Below, in pieces: positions 1 to 8,258 of a stretch of DNA of 49,809 bases (positions within the stretch are counted from its first letter, which is position 1; the number at the start of each line of letters is the position of its first letter). Origin of the DNA: Actinomycetota bacterium (lineage in GTDB: Bacteria; Actinomycetota; Actinomycetes; Nanopelagicales; Nanopelagicaceae); NCBI GenBank assembly GCA_947487595.1, contig CANKXJ010000002.1, positions 1 to 49,809 of the forward strand, in the 5' to 3' direction. A model generated the notes under the pieces. The model had not been told where the DNA came from, ran no database searches, and saw only the letters and a list, made by a program, of their open reading frames with translations. The translations under genes were made by a program, and so were the position numbers.

Positions 1-2
1 CA

Positions 3-1277
3 GTGAAATCCGACATGATTACGCCCTTTTTAAAGGCCCGTCATGGCTGGGCTAAAGCCCAAATCATTCACCCAGATCTCTATGAGATTTTGCGCGATAC
101 CGAAGGTGTTGTTGTTTTCCATGAACAAGTCATTGAAATCATTGCAACGATGACGGGGGTTTCACTGGCTAGCGCTGATGAAAAGCGGCGGGCGTTGGGG
201 GACAGGGATGGACAACAAGAAGTCTGTGATTGGTTCTTTCCTGCAGCAACGGCCAAGGGCTATGAACTACCTATCGTTAACCAGATCTGGGAAGTTCTGC
301 GCGCCTTTGCATCCTTTGGTTTTTGTAAGGCACATGCTGCAGCTTTTGCCCTGCCTACCTATCAATCAGCTTGGCTTAAAACTCATTACCCAGCAGCGTT
401 TTTAGCTGGTGTGCTCACACATGATCCGGGGATGTATCCAAGGCGTTTACTTGTTGATGAAGTAAGACAGATGGGATTAAAGGTTGCACCCCTTGATATC
501 AATGAATCTGATTCGGTGTATCGGGTGGAAGAAAATGGAAGCGCAGTTCGTATTGCACTCTCCACCATTACAAAGATTAGTGATGGGGAAGTTGCATCGA
601 TTATTGCTGGGCGGCCCTATATAGATTTAACTGATTTTGTCCGCCGCTCTGGTGCCAGTGCACCTGTTACAGAAAGTGCAATCTTGACTGGTGCCTTTGA
701 TCGTTTGCATACCGATGTTAACCGCCGTGATTTGCTGCTGCATTTTTCAGATCTACAGAAATCACCTAACGCTGGAGTAACAGGAGCACAGATGAATTTA
801 GCTTTTGCGCCCCCTGTGTTAATTAGTAGTGGACTACCTGATATGAGCCCTGCTGAAATAGTTCAACATGAAATAGCGCGTTTAGGTATTGATATGTCTG
901 AGCACTTGGTCAGCTTCTATAGTGATTTTCTCAACTCCATTGGCGCCGTGCGCTCCTGTGATTTACTAGCTCAGCGTTCGCGCTCTTCGGTATTGGTAGC
1001 TGGTATAAAAGTTGCGATGCAAACCCCACCGGTGCGAAGTGGAAAGCGCGTTATCTTTGTAAGCCTTGATGATGGATATGGCTGCAGTGATTCAACTTTC
1101 TTTAGCGATGCCCAAGCCGACTTTGCCAGCACCCTCTATTCCTCATCCCTGCTACTCATTCGTGGCATTACCCGGCGCACAGGGGCCCGTGGTATTTCAC
1201 TTCGGGCAACTGGTGCATGGGATTTACGCGCGGCCTATGAATCCTGGCGCACAAAAGAAAGTACGCTGGCAATATGA
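3..1277 (+). CDS. dnaE2: DNA polymerase III alpha subunit, DnaE2-type (3' part only)
   Basis: This is the C-terminal part of a C-family DNA polymerase; the gene starts before the window, so the first visible codon is internal. The visible 424 residues include the end of the polymerase core, with the motifs VVVFHEQVIEI and FGFCKAHAAAFA that mark alpha subunits, followed by the helix-hairpin-helix region and a short C-terminal domain. A complete, standard replicative dnaE lies at 25286-28783, so this is the second copy. Second copies in Actinobacteria are usually error-prone, damage-tolerance polymerases. It overlaps dinB by 4 nt (ATGA), so the two are probably translated together. The N-terminal PHP domain is out of view. 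A DnaE2 assignment rests on family resemblance and the dinB neighbour, not on an alignment. Confidence 0.85.
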   Translation: MKSDMITPFLKARHGWAKAQIIHPDLYEILRDTEGVVVFHEQVIEIIATMTGVSLASADEKRRALGDRDGQQEVCDWFFPAATAKGYELPIVNQIWEVLRAFASFGFCKAHAAAFALPTYQSAWLKTHYPAAFLAGVLTHDPGMYPRRLLVDEVRQMGLKVAPLDINESDSVYRVEENGSAVRIALSTITKISDGEVASIIAGRPYIDLTDFVRRSGASAPVTESAILTGAFDRLHTDVNRRDLLLHFSDLQKSPNAGVTGAQMNLAFAPPVLISSGLPDMSPAEIVQHEIARLGIDMSEHLVSFYSDFLNSIGAVRSCDLLAQRSRSSVLVAGIKVAMQTPPVRSGKRVIFVSLDDGYGCSDSTFFSDAQADFASTLYSSSLLLIRGITRRTGARGISLRATGAWDLRAAYESWRTKESTLAI

Positions 1278-2464
1278 GTGAAGAAATCGCCACCCAGGCC
1301 ACCATTCTTCATGTTGATATGGATGCATTTTTTGCCTCCGTGGCAGAGCGCGATAACCCAGAGTTAAAGGGAAAGGCCGTTGTTATTGGTATGGGAGCAC
1401 GCGGCGTTGTCTCTGCTGCTAACTATGAAGCGCGCAAATTTGGTATTCATTCAGCGATGCCGGTGGGACGTGCTCGTCGATTAGCACCGCATGCAATTTT
1501 TTTACCTGTTGATATGGCCCGCTATCAAGAAGTCTCAGAACATGTCATGGAGATCTTCCATAGTTTCACGCCGTGGGTGGAACCGATTTCTTTAGATGAA
1601 GCTTTCTTAGATGTGACTGGTTCACAAAAGCTACTTGGCACAGGGCGTGAAATCGCAGTTGCTATCCGTAAGAAAGTAGAGGAGCAAGAAGGCATTACCT
1701 GCTCAGTTGGAATTGCACCTTCTAAGTTCATTGCAAAGTTAGCATCAGCCAACTGCAAACCCAATGGAATGTTAGAGATAACTTCTGATCGCATTCTTAC
1801 CTTCCTCCATCCCCTTCCTATTCAAGCGATGTGGGGAGTGGGACCAAAGACTGCTGAAGTTCTGGAGCGATTAGGGCTAAGAACAATTGAAGATATTGCC
1901 AAGCTGCCCCGGGCCACACTCCTCAGAGCTCTCGGTGAAGCAAATGGTGCATCTCTATATGAACTTGCATGGGGCCGTGATTACCGTGATGTCACACCGG
2001 AGGAACCTGATCGCAGTATCAGTGCAGCAGAGACATTTGCGCAGGATCTAGATAATCCAGAAGAGATATTGACTGAGTTTTTACGTTTAACTGAAAGGGC
2101 AACTGCCAGATTGCGCGATCGTGATTTATTTGCAAAGACAATAAGTATCAAGGTGCGCTTTGCTGATTTCTCAACGATTAATCGCAGTAAGACTTTGCCA
2201 CTTCCAATTGATAGCACCCATGATGTGTATGAAGTAGTGAAGGGTCTCTATCAAGCGTTGCGCATTGAGCGGGCCCGATTGCGCCTTGTGGGGGTCTCGC
2301 TAGAGAACTTAAGTGAGGGAGCACCGCACCAGATGATGCTGGGCGAGCGCGAAGTTGGCTGGCGCCAAGCCGAAGGGGCTATGGATCAAGCCCGAGCACG
2401 CTTTGGTAAGGGTTCTGTGCGCCCAGCCCGCCTCATTAAGGATGCTGAGGATGAAGAAGAGTAA
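1274..2464 (+). CDS. dinB: DNA polymerase IV (Y family)
   Basis: Translesion DNA polymerase of 396 residues. The Y-family catalytic carboxylates are present: the HVDMDAFFASV block (Asp15, Asp17) and the SLDEAFLDV block (Asp108, Glu109). This argues for an active Pol IV rather than the non-catalytic ImuB found with DnaE2 in mycobacteria. The palm and fingers occupy the first half, a helix-hairpin-helix thumb follows (MWGVGPKTAEVL), and a little-finger domain ends in an acidic tail (DAEDEEE). I see no clear clamp-binding motif at the C-terminus. The ATG overlaps the stop of the upstream polymerase gene, so the pair is an operon. No SOS box is visible because the operon promoter lies outside the window. 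Confidence 0.93.
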   Translation: MSEEIATQATILHVDMDAFFASVAERDNPELKGKAVVIGMGARGVVSAANYEARKFGIHSAMPVGRARRLAPHAIFLPVDMARYQEVSEHVMEIFHSFTPWVEPISLDEAFLDVTGSQKLLGTGREIAVAIRKKVEEQEGITCSVGIAPSKFIAKLASANCKPNGMLEITSDRILTFLHPLPIQAMWGVGPKTAEVLERLGLRTIEDIAKLPRATLLRALGEANGASLYELAWGRDYRDVTPEEPDRSISAAETFAQDLDNPEEILTEFLRLTERATARLRDRDLFAKTISIKVRFADFSTINRSKTLPLPIDSTHDVYEVVKGLYQALRIERARLRLVGVSLENLSEGAPHQMMLGEREVGWRQAEGAMDQARARFGKGSVRPARLIKDAEDEEE

Positions 2465-2496
2465 TTTCTAAGTAGCCAGAGGCGCCATTGGTGTTC

Positions 2497-2502
2497 TATT
2501 GT
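2497..2502 (+). promoter_or_regulatory. Predicted -10 element of a leaderless DUF3040 transcript
   Basis: TATTGT fits the actinobacterial -10 consensus TANNNT and ends 6 nt before the ATG at 2509. Transcription would start at or next to the start codon. There is no Shine-Dalgarno sequence. I see no convincing -35. Confidence 0.5.
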
Positions 2503-2508
2503 GGGGCC

Positions 2509-2850
2509 ATGGCCTTATCTGATCATGAGAAGCGAATGCTCCAGGAGATGGAAGCTGCGCTAATGACGGAGGATCCACGCCTAGTTTCAGCACTTTCTGG
2601 TGAGGTTAAGCCACTGGGCAAAAACCGTATTCTGCTTGGCCTTGGCCTTATTGCATTAGGAATACTGGTCCTCTTCACCGGTCTGATTTCAAAGACAACA
2701 CCTGTGGGAGTTCTTGGCTTCATTATCGCTCTAGGCGGGGTCATTACAGCTATCTCCTCAATGGGCCGGCCATCCATGCCCAAGAGCAAGCGCCCATCAT
2801 CGATCAGCGCTCGCCTCGAACAACGCTGGGATGAGCGCAATAACGGCTAA
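2509..2850 (+). CDS. DUF3040 family small membrane protein
   Basis: A 113-residue protein of the actinobacterial DUF3040 family, whose function is unknown. It begins with the typical family start MALSDHEKRMLQEME, which is why I chose the ATG at 2509 over an in-frame GTG at 2488. A cytoplasmic N-terminal helix is followed by two close transmembrane segments (about residues 42-62 and 65-85) and a basic, serine-rich tail ending in EQRWDERNNG. It stands alone between dinB and mraZ with its own predicted promoter and a strong terminator. DUF3040 genes are often found upstream of mraZ in Actinobacteria. Confidence 0.85.
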   Translation: MALSDHEKRMLQEMEAALMTEDPRLVSALSGEVKPLGKNRILLGLGLIALGILVLFTGLISKTTPVGVLGFIIALGGVITAISSMGRPSMPKSKRPSSISARLEQRWDERNNG

Positions 2851-2872
2851 ATAACCTCTACTTTCGATTCAA

Positions 2873-2896
2873 GGGCTCCCACCGGGGCCCTTTTTT
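2873..2896 (+). terminator. Rho-independent terminator after DUF3040 gene
   Basis: A 7-bp GC-rich stem (GGGCTCC with GGGGCCC, one T-G wobble), a 4-nt loop CACC, and a run of six T. It isolates the dcw cluster from upstream transcription. Confidence 0.85.
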
Positions 2897-2910
2897 CATG
2901 CCTAAAAACA

Positions 2911-2989
2911 GGTGGGGAGGGGTGGGGCTCAAAAGGGTAAATAGTGGCGAAAGGTGGTTGAAAAAGGAGGAAAGTGGAGTAAAGTGGGG
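2911..2989 (+). promoter_or_regulatory. MraZ operator array (10-bp spaced GTGG boxes)
   Basis: GTGG boxes begin at 2912 and 2922 (both GTGGGG) and at 2944, 2954, 2974 and 2984, with a degenerate box in phase at 2964. The last five form contiguous decamers, ending in AAAGTGGAGT AAAGTGGGGA. MraZ is a ring-shaped AbrB-like repressor that binds TGGG-type boxes repeated every 10 bp upstream of its own gene, so this is very likely autoregulation of the dcw operon. The dcw promoter should overlap or follow the array, but I cannot pick its -10 with confidence. Confidence 0.75.
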
Positions 2990-3040
2990 AATTGAGCGCA
3001 GATATTAAGCGCAGCGAACCTGGGGAAGGGGGCGCTAAAA

Positions 3041-3472
3041 ATGTTTCTTGGCACCCACGAGCCACGCCTTGATGACAAGGGCCGTTTAATTTTGCCCGCG
3101 AAATTTCGCGAAGAACTCTCTTCAGGTTTAGTAATTACTAAAGGACAAGAACGTTGTCTCTATGTTTTTCCATCGGCAGAGTTTTCAGTAATTACAGAGA
3201 CGCTAAAACAAGCGCCAGTCACTGCAAAATCAGCTCGCGATTACATGCGTGTGATGTTTGCAGGTGCACACGATGAAATTCCAGATCGTCAAGGTCGCGT
3301 GACTATTCCTCAAGGTCTTCGCACATATGCAGGACTTGAAAAAGATTGCGTTGTTATTGGTGCAAATACTCGCGTTGAAATTTGGGATGCAACTTCTTGG
3401 AATGAATATCTAGCAGATCGCGAAAAGGGATTTGCCAATGTTTCAGAGGAGGTATTCCCAGGCTTGTTCTAA
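3041..3472 (+). CDS. mraZ: Transcriptional regulator MraZ
   Basis: DNA-binding regulator of the division and cell-wall cluster, 143 residues, the usual length. It holds two SpoVT/AbrB-like repeats, each with the signature loop: [13 protein letters not shown] near residue 11 and [13 protein letters not shown] near residue 83. The ATG is preceded by a G-rich ribosome-binding sequence (GAAGGGGG). It is the first gene of the dcw operon and lies directly downstream of a matching GTGG operator array, which points to self-repression. The next gene, rsmH, is separated by a structured RNA. Confidence 0.95.
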   Translation: MFLGTHEPRLDDKGRLILPAKFREELSSGLVITKGQERCLYVFPSAEFSVITETLKQAPVTAKSARDYMRVMFAGAHDEIPDRQGRVTIPQGLRTYAGLEKDCVVIGANTRVEIWDATSWNEYLADREKGFANVSEEVFPGLF

Positions 3473-3474
3473 CT

Positions 3475-3576
3475 CTCTCATCTGTGGCCACCGCCGACCC
3501 TTCGAAAATAACGGCGCCCCTTCCCCGGCGCCGCTATAAAACAGATCCGTCGGCCGGCGGTGACCAGAGATGAGAG
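3475..3576 (+). ncRNA. mraW-type structured RNA in the rsmH leader
   Basis: The mraZ-rsmH spacer folds strongly. An outer 9-bp helix pairs CTCTCATCT (3475-3483) with AGATGAGAG (3568-3576). Inside it, a CACCGCCG strand near 3489 pairs with CGGCGGTG near 3555. A perfect inner hairpin pairs CGGCGCC (3512-3518) with GGCGCCG (3527-3533) across an 8-nt loop. Position and shape match the mraW RNA motif known upstream of mraW (rsmH) in Actinobacteria. Its function is not established; it may control rsmH and the downstream genes in cis. About 60 nt separate the structure from the rsmH start. Confidence 0.7.
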
Positions 3577-3634
3577 CACTGCAGTAAAGCGCAAGAAAAG
3601 AAAAAACTTACGGATGAGTTGAAAGGGGGAGAGA

Positions 3635-4588
3635 GTGAATAACAACGTTGCACATGTATCTGTGATGCTAGATCGTTGTATTGACTTACTGACCCCAGCA
3701 GTTCAAGCAAGTGCACACCCAGTTATTGTCGATGCAACCCTTGGCGCAGGTGGTCACACCGAGGCTCTATTCACTAAGTTCCCACATGTAACTGTTATCG
3801 GCATCGATCGTGATGCAGATGCCTTAGCAGCTGCAACTAATCGCTTAGCCCCATTTGCCAATCGTCTTCGCACATCCCATGCAACCTTTGATCAAATAGC
3901 AGATGTCGTGGCGTCCCACGGCTTTACAAAAATAGATGGCGCCCTCTTTGATCTGGGAGTTTCATCAATGCAGCTCGATCAAAGTGAGCGTGGTTTTTCT
4001 TACTCACACGATGCTCCGCTAGATATGCGCATGGATCGCAGCCAATCACTTACTGCGGCAGAGATTGTTAACTCTTATGAGCCAGGCCAGTTAGTGAAGA
4101 TTTTGCGCACATATGGCGAAGAAAAGTTTGCAACCAGAGTGGTGGAGAGAATTGTTAAGGCCCGTGCCATTGCACCGCTTAATTCAACTTCCCAGCTGGC
4201 CGATCTGATTAAAGAGGCGATTCCAGCGGCAACTCGTCGTACTGGCGGTAATCCAGCCAAGCGCACTTTCCAGGCACTTCGTATTGAAACCAATGATGAG
4301 CTCGGTGCAATTACACGGGCTCTTCCTGCAGCCCTTGGTCTTCTAGATATTGGGGCTCGTTTAGTAGTGATGTCATTTCAATCCCTTGAAGATCGCATCG
4401 TTAAAGAGTTATTTGTTGCATCGACAACCTCTGGCACACCACGTGGTCTGCCATTTGATCTCCCTGAATTTGCTGCCAAGTTCTCACTGGTTATTCGAGG
4501 CAGCGAAACACCAAGCACGGAAGAACTCAATGAAAATCCGCGCTCGGCATCTGTTCGTTTGCGTGCTATTGAAAGGGTGGCTGCATAA
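3635..4588 (+). CDS. rsmH: 16S rRNA (cytosine-1402-N4)-methyltransferase RsmH
   Basis: Methylates N4 of C1402 in the 16S rRNA decoding centre using S-adenosylmethionine. The protein has 317 residues, normal for the family, with the AdoMet-binding start VDATLGAGGHTEALF near residue 31 and the RsmH signatures FDLGVSSMQLD and NPAKRTFQALRIETN. The GTG start is preceded by an AAGGGGG ribosome-binding site. Historically called MraW, it is the standard second gene of the dcw cluster. Its stop codon overlaps the next ATG by one base (TAATG). Confidence 0.95.
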   Translation: MNNNVAHVSVMLDRCIDLLTPAVQASAHPVIVDATLGAGGHTEALFTKFPHVTVIGIDRDADALAAATNRLAPFANRLRTSHATFDQIADVVASHGFTKIDGALFDLGVSSMQLDQSERGFSYSHDAPLDMRMDRSQSLTAAEIVNSYEPGQLVKILRTYGEEKFATRVVERIVKARAIAPLNSTSQLADLIKEAIPAATRRTGGNPAKRTFQALRIETNDELGAITRALPAALGLLDIGARLVVMSFQSLEDRIVKELFVASTTSGTPRGLPFDLPEFAAKFSLVIRGSETPSTEELNENPRSASVRLRAIERVAA

Positions 4589-4995
4589 TGGCAATGACAG
4601 CGTTTGCTCCAGTAATCACACGCTCACGTGAAATCATCGCAACTAAGAGTGCCGAAGTTGCACTCAAACTAGTTCCAGATGTTTCAGAGCAGACCCAAGA
4701 AAACCGTAAGTATTTTGCCAAGTTTGTATCTGTCGTGGGCATTCTTGCACTGATGTTCCTTCTCTTCATCAATACATTGCTTGCACAAGATGCTTTCACG
4801 CTTAGTCATTTAAAGCTTGAGGCAAAGATGGTCAGTGATCAACGTGAAGCAATCAATCGTCAGATTGATGGCATTGCAGCACCTGAGAACTTAGCCAAAG
4901 CTGCAACTGCGTTAGGGATGAAGCCATCTGAAACCCCAACGTTCTTGAGCCTTAATCCACCAGTAACACCAGCAGAGAGTGTGGACAATGGGTAA
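4588..4995 (+). CDS. ftsL: FtsL-like cell division protein
   Basis: A 135-residue single-pass membrane protein in the FtsL position, between rsmH and ftsI. The N-terminal ~45 residues are cytoplasmic, a transmembrane helix follows (around residues 47-67, VSVVGILALMFLLFINTLLA), then a short extracytoplasmic helix (LKLEAKMVSDQREAINRQ) likely to form a coiled coil with DivIC/FtsB, then a tail rich in Pro and Thr. FtsL proteins are poorly conserved in sequence, so position and topology carry the assignment. It overlaps rsmH by 1 nt and ftsI by 8 nt. Confidence 0.8.
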   Translation: MAMTAFAPVITRSREIIATKSAEVALKLVPDVSEQTQENRKYFAKFVSVVGILALMFLLFINTLLAQDAFTLSHLKLEAKMVSDQREAINRQIDGIAAPENLAKAATALGMKPSETPTFLSLNPPVTPAESVDNG

Positions 4996-6787
4996 TTTTT
5001 CATTAGCTCACAATCGAATTAGAGCGCTCATCTTTTTATTGGCATTAGCTATGTTCGTATTTGGTTTGCGCTTAGTTCAGGTCCAGGCAGTGCAAGCGGG
5101 CGACTACCGCATGCGTGCTGTGAATGAAATGGAAAATACTAAATCTTTACCTGCCCCACGTGGTGAAATTACCGATATTAATGGAATCGCATTTGCCAGA
5201 AGCGTTGCTGCAACCAGCATTGTGGTTGATCAGACCCAAATTACAAACCCTGCTCGTGTTGCTACCTTCATCGCACCGATTCTTGATATGCCGGTTGCCC
5301 AAGTACAAGCCAGCATCACAGGTAAGCGCAAATGGAACATGGTCTATCAAAATGCTAAGCCAGCACTGTGGCAGAAATTGACTCAATCTATTTCTCAGTT
5401 CAATTCACAGTACCCAGCAATGAGTCCAGATCGAATTATTGGCTTCTTCCCAGAGCGCGGATATATTCGTGAGTATCCATCAGGCTCACTTATTGCCTCG
5501 TTAGTTGGCTTTGTTAATCGTGATGGCATCGGTGCAACTGGCCTTGAATCAAGTATGAATTCAATGATTTCAGGAATTGATGGCAAGTATTCATTTGCCA
5601 ATGGTTATGGCGCTGAGATTCCAGGTTCTCAATCAGAGATTATCCCAGCCCAAACTGGCACGACCGTTCGCTTAACCGTTGATCGAGATATTCAGTGGGT
5701 TGCATCGCAAGCTATCTCTGATGCCGTTAAGTCATCTAATGCCCTTAGTGGAACTGTCATTGTGATGGATCCAAAGACAGGTGAAATCCTTGCTCACGCA
5801 ACTGCGCCAACATTTAACCCTAATAACACCTCAAAAGTGGCACTTGTTGCAATGCGCAATCCTTCAGTCCAAGATGTCTATGAGCCAGGTTCAACGGGCA
5901 AGGTAATGACATTAGCTGCAGCCCTTGAAGAGAAGAAAGTAACTCCAGAGACAGTAATTACGGTGCCATATGCACTCAAGCGCTCAACCAAGGTTTTCCA
6001 TGATCACGAAAAGCATCCAACACAGTACTTAACAACTGCTGGTGTTTTAGCTGTTTCAAGTAATACGGGATCAATTCAAATTGGTGAACTTTTATCCAAC
6101 GATAAGTTCTATGAATACCTTAGTAAGTTTGGGGTTGGTTCAAAAACTGGTTCAGGTTTGCCAGGAGAATCCCGCGGAATCCTTCCTAAAGTAGCTGATT
6201 GGTCAGGAACCTCAGCGCCAACGATGGCATTTGGTCAGGGATATTCACTGACTGCAATGCAAGCCACAAGTATTTTTGCAACCATTGCCAATGATGGTGT
6301 TCGAGTTTCACCCACTGTGATTGCAGGAACTCGTGATTCAAGTGGAAACTTCACACCTGCTCCAGGTCGCACAAGCCAGCGAGTGATTAGCGCAGAGACT
6401 GCACAAGTAATGCGATTGATGATGGAGAGCGTTGTTTCTGGAAATGGAACTGCTCCAAGTGCAGCAATTCCTGGGTATCGCGTGGCAGGTAAGACTGGTA
6501 CAGCCCAGCGCATTGATGACACATGCGGTTGCTACCGCGGTTACACCGCTTCATTTATTGGCTTTGCACCAGCAGACAAGCCCGCCTATGTCATTAGCGT
6601 GACTATCCAGGATCCAAAAGGAATGCACTGGGGCGGTGTACTTGGTGGGCCAGTATTTAAGAAAGTGATGTCATTTGTTCTACAAAGTCGCCATATTGCA
6701 CCTACTGGCACAACATTTGATCCAATCCCTTTGAACAAAAAAGCGTTAGCTGCAAAGAAGGCCCAGGATGCAACGGCCAATAACTAA
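4988..6787 (+). CDS. ftsI: Septal peptidoglycan transpeptidase FtsI (PBP3)
   Basis: Class B penicillin-binding protein that cross-links septal peptidoglycan with FtsW. The N-terminal transmembrane helix (about residues 10-30) is followed by a PBP dimerisation domain and a transpeptidase domain with all three motifs: STGK (catalytic Ser302), SSN (357-359) and KTG (502-504), numbered from the ATG at 4988. I chose that ATG over an in-frame GTG at 4979; either gives about 600 residues. No PASTA domains are present. The gene overlaps ftsL upstream and murE downstream by about 20 nt. Confidence 0.95.
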   Translation: MGNFSLAHNRIRALIFLLALAMFVFGLRLVQVQAVQAGDYRMRAVNEMENTKSLPAPRGEITDINGIAFARSVAATSIVVDQTQITNPARVATFIAPILDMPVAQVQASITGKRKWNMVYQNAKPALWQKLTQSISQFNSQYPAMSPDRIIGFFPERGYIREYPSGSLIASLVGFVNRDGIGATGLESSMNSMISGIDGKYSFANGYGAEIPGSQSEIIPAQTGTTVRLTVDRDIQWVASQAISDAVKSSNALSGTVIVMDPKTGEILAHATAPTFNPNNTSKVALVAMRNPSVQDVYEPGSTGKVMTLAAALEEKKVTPETVITVPYALKRSTKVFHDHEKHPTQYLTTAGVLAVSSNTGSIQIGELLSNDKFYEYLSKFGVGSKTGSGLPGESRGILPKVADWSGTSAPTMAFGQGYSLTAMQATSIFATIANDGVRVSPTVIAGTRDSSGNFTPAPGRTSQRVISAETAQVMRLMMESVVSGNGTAPSAAIPGYRVAGKTGTAQRIDDTCGCYRGYTASFIGFAPADKPAYVISVTIQDPKGMHWGGVLGGPVFKKVMSFVLQSRHIAPTGTTFDPIPLNKKALAAKKAQDATANN

Positions 6788-8258
6788 CCATCATAAAAAA
6801 CTCTCTGCGCTATGCGCCATAGTTGGCGCGGAATCTATTTCCAAAGAGTTAGAGAGCATTGAGCTCAGTGGAATTGCCCAAGCTAGTAATGCAGTTTTAC
6901 CTGGAGATCTCTTTATTGCTCTGCCTGGTGAAAAATTTCATGGAGCCCAATTTGCATCCGATGCCATAGCCCGCGGGGCAGTTGCGGTTCTTACAGATTC
7001 ACAAGGTGCTCAAGATATAAAGGGTGTTCCCGTTCTTATCTCAACAAATCCAAGGCGGGCTGCTGGAATTGCAAGTGCCTGGTTTTATTCCGAACCAATG
7101 CGAGATCTCTATAGCGTTGGTGTCACAGGAACTAATGGCAAAACCACAGTAACAACGCTGCTTCACCAAATCATGACTACCGCAGGACGTGAAAGCGGAC
7201 TTATCGGAACTGTTGAAACTCGTATTGGCGTTGAAAGCATTGCAAGTAAGCGAACAACCCCTGAAAGCTCAGATTTACAGGCTCTATCTGCGGTGATGCG
7301 TGAGCGCCATATGCGCAATCTCATTATGGAAGTCTCAAGCCATGCAATTACGTTGGAGCGCATCCGTGGCAGCCACTTTGCTGTCGTTGGATTTACTAAT
7401 CTTTCACAAGACCATCTTGATTTTCATAAAGACATGGAAGATTACTTTGGGGCAAAAGCAAAGTTATTTACATTTGAATACGCTGATCTAGCAGTGATTA
7501 ATCTTGATAATCCTTATTGAAAGCGCTTAGCTGCACAAACAGCGCTACCAGTGCTTACTTTGTCTAGATTAGATACGAGTGCCACGTGGCACTATGCCTC
7601 GATTGCATCGGACTATGTTGGTGCATCGGTTTCAATACGCGGAAGTGGCGGAATCCTCATTGAAGGAAAAACTGCTTTGTATGGCGGCTTTAACTTTGAC
7701 AATCTTTTAATGGCAGTTGCCATTGCAGTTGAAAGTGGAATTGATCCCATTGATATCGCTGCCATCTTGCCAACCCTTACTGGAGCAGTTGGCCGGTTAG
7801 AGGCTGTGAGCCTTGGACAAAACTTCACAGCCCTAGTTGATTATGCGCACTCACCAGATGCAGTGAAGCGAGTTTTAGAAACAGCGTCAGAGATAGCAGA
7901 TGGCAAAGTTATTGCAGTACTGGGTTGCGGGGGAGATAGAGATAAAACTAAGCGCACCTTGATGGGTCAAGCACTTCACGAGGGCGCAGATATTGCTATC
8001 TATACCAGCGATAATCCGCGTTCTGAGAAAGCTGAAGACATTTTGGTTCAGATGGTTTTAGATATAGATGTGGTACCACCCAGTGAAGTAATCATTGATA
8101 GAGCCCAGGCTATTCGCACAGCGGTCAACTTGGCGCAAGCTGGCGATGTCGTGATGGTTTTAGGTAAGGGACATGAAAAGGGCCAAGAAATTAATGGCCA
8201 AGTGCATGAGTTCGATGATCGCATTGAGTTAGCTAAGGCGATTGAAGATAAAAAATGA
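6768..8258 (+). pseudogene. murE: UDP-MurNAc-tripeptide synthetase MurE, interrupted by an in-frame TGA
   Basis: MurE adds meso-diaminopimelate to UDP-MurNAc-L-Ala-D-Glu in the cytoplasm. The reading frame is intact except for a TGA at 7518-7520, between NLDNPY and KRLAAQTALPV, where relatives usually have Gly; a GGA to TGA change would explain it. The upstream part (250 residues) has the N-terminal domain and the ATP-binding GTNGKTT near residue 121. The downstream part resumes in frame and carries the C-terminal ligase domain with DNPR at 8010-8021, the motif for DAP-specific MurE. The break lies inside the central ATPase domain, so two separate working pieces are unlikely; a GTG at 7551 could restart translation. 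MurE is normally essential, so either the base is wrong in this sequence, or readthrough or a second copy exists. Confidence 0.85.

Noticed and set aside
2488-2508. GTG start for the DUF3040 protein at 2488.
   Set aside because: The family begins at MALSDHE; the GTG lies in the predicted promoter region.
7500-7560. TGA recoded as glycine (as in some candidate-phylum bacteria) to explain murE.
   Set aside because: TGA is clearly a real stop in many genes here, for example in the ATGA and GTGA overlaps of murF/mraY, murD/ftsW, murG/murC and trpC/trpB, so genome-wide recoding is excluded.
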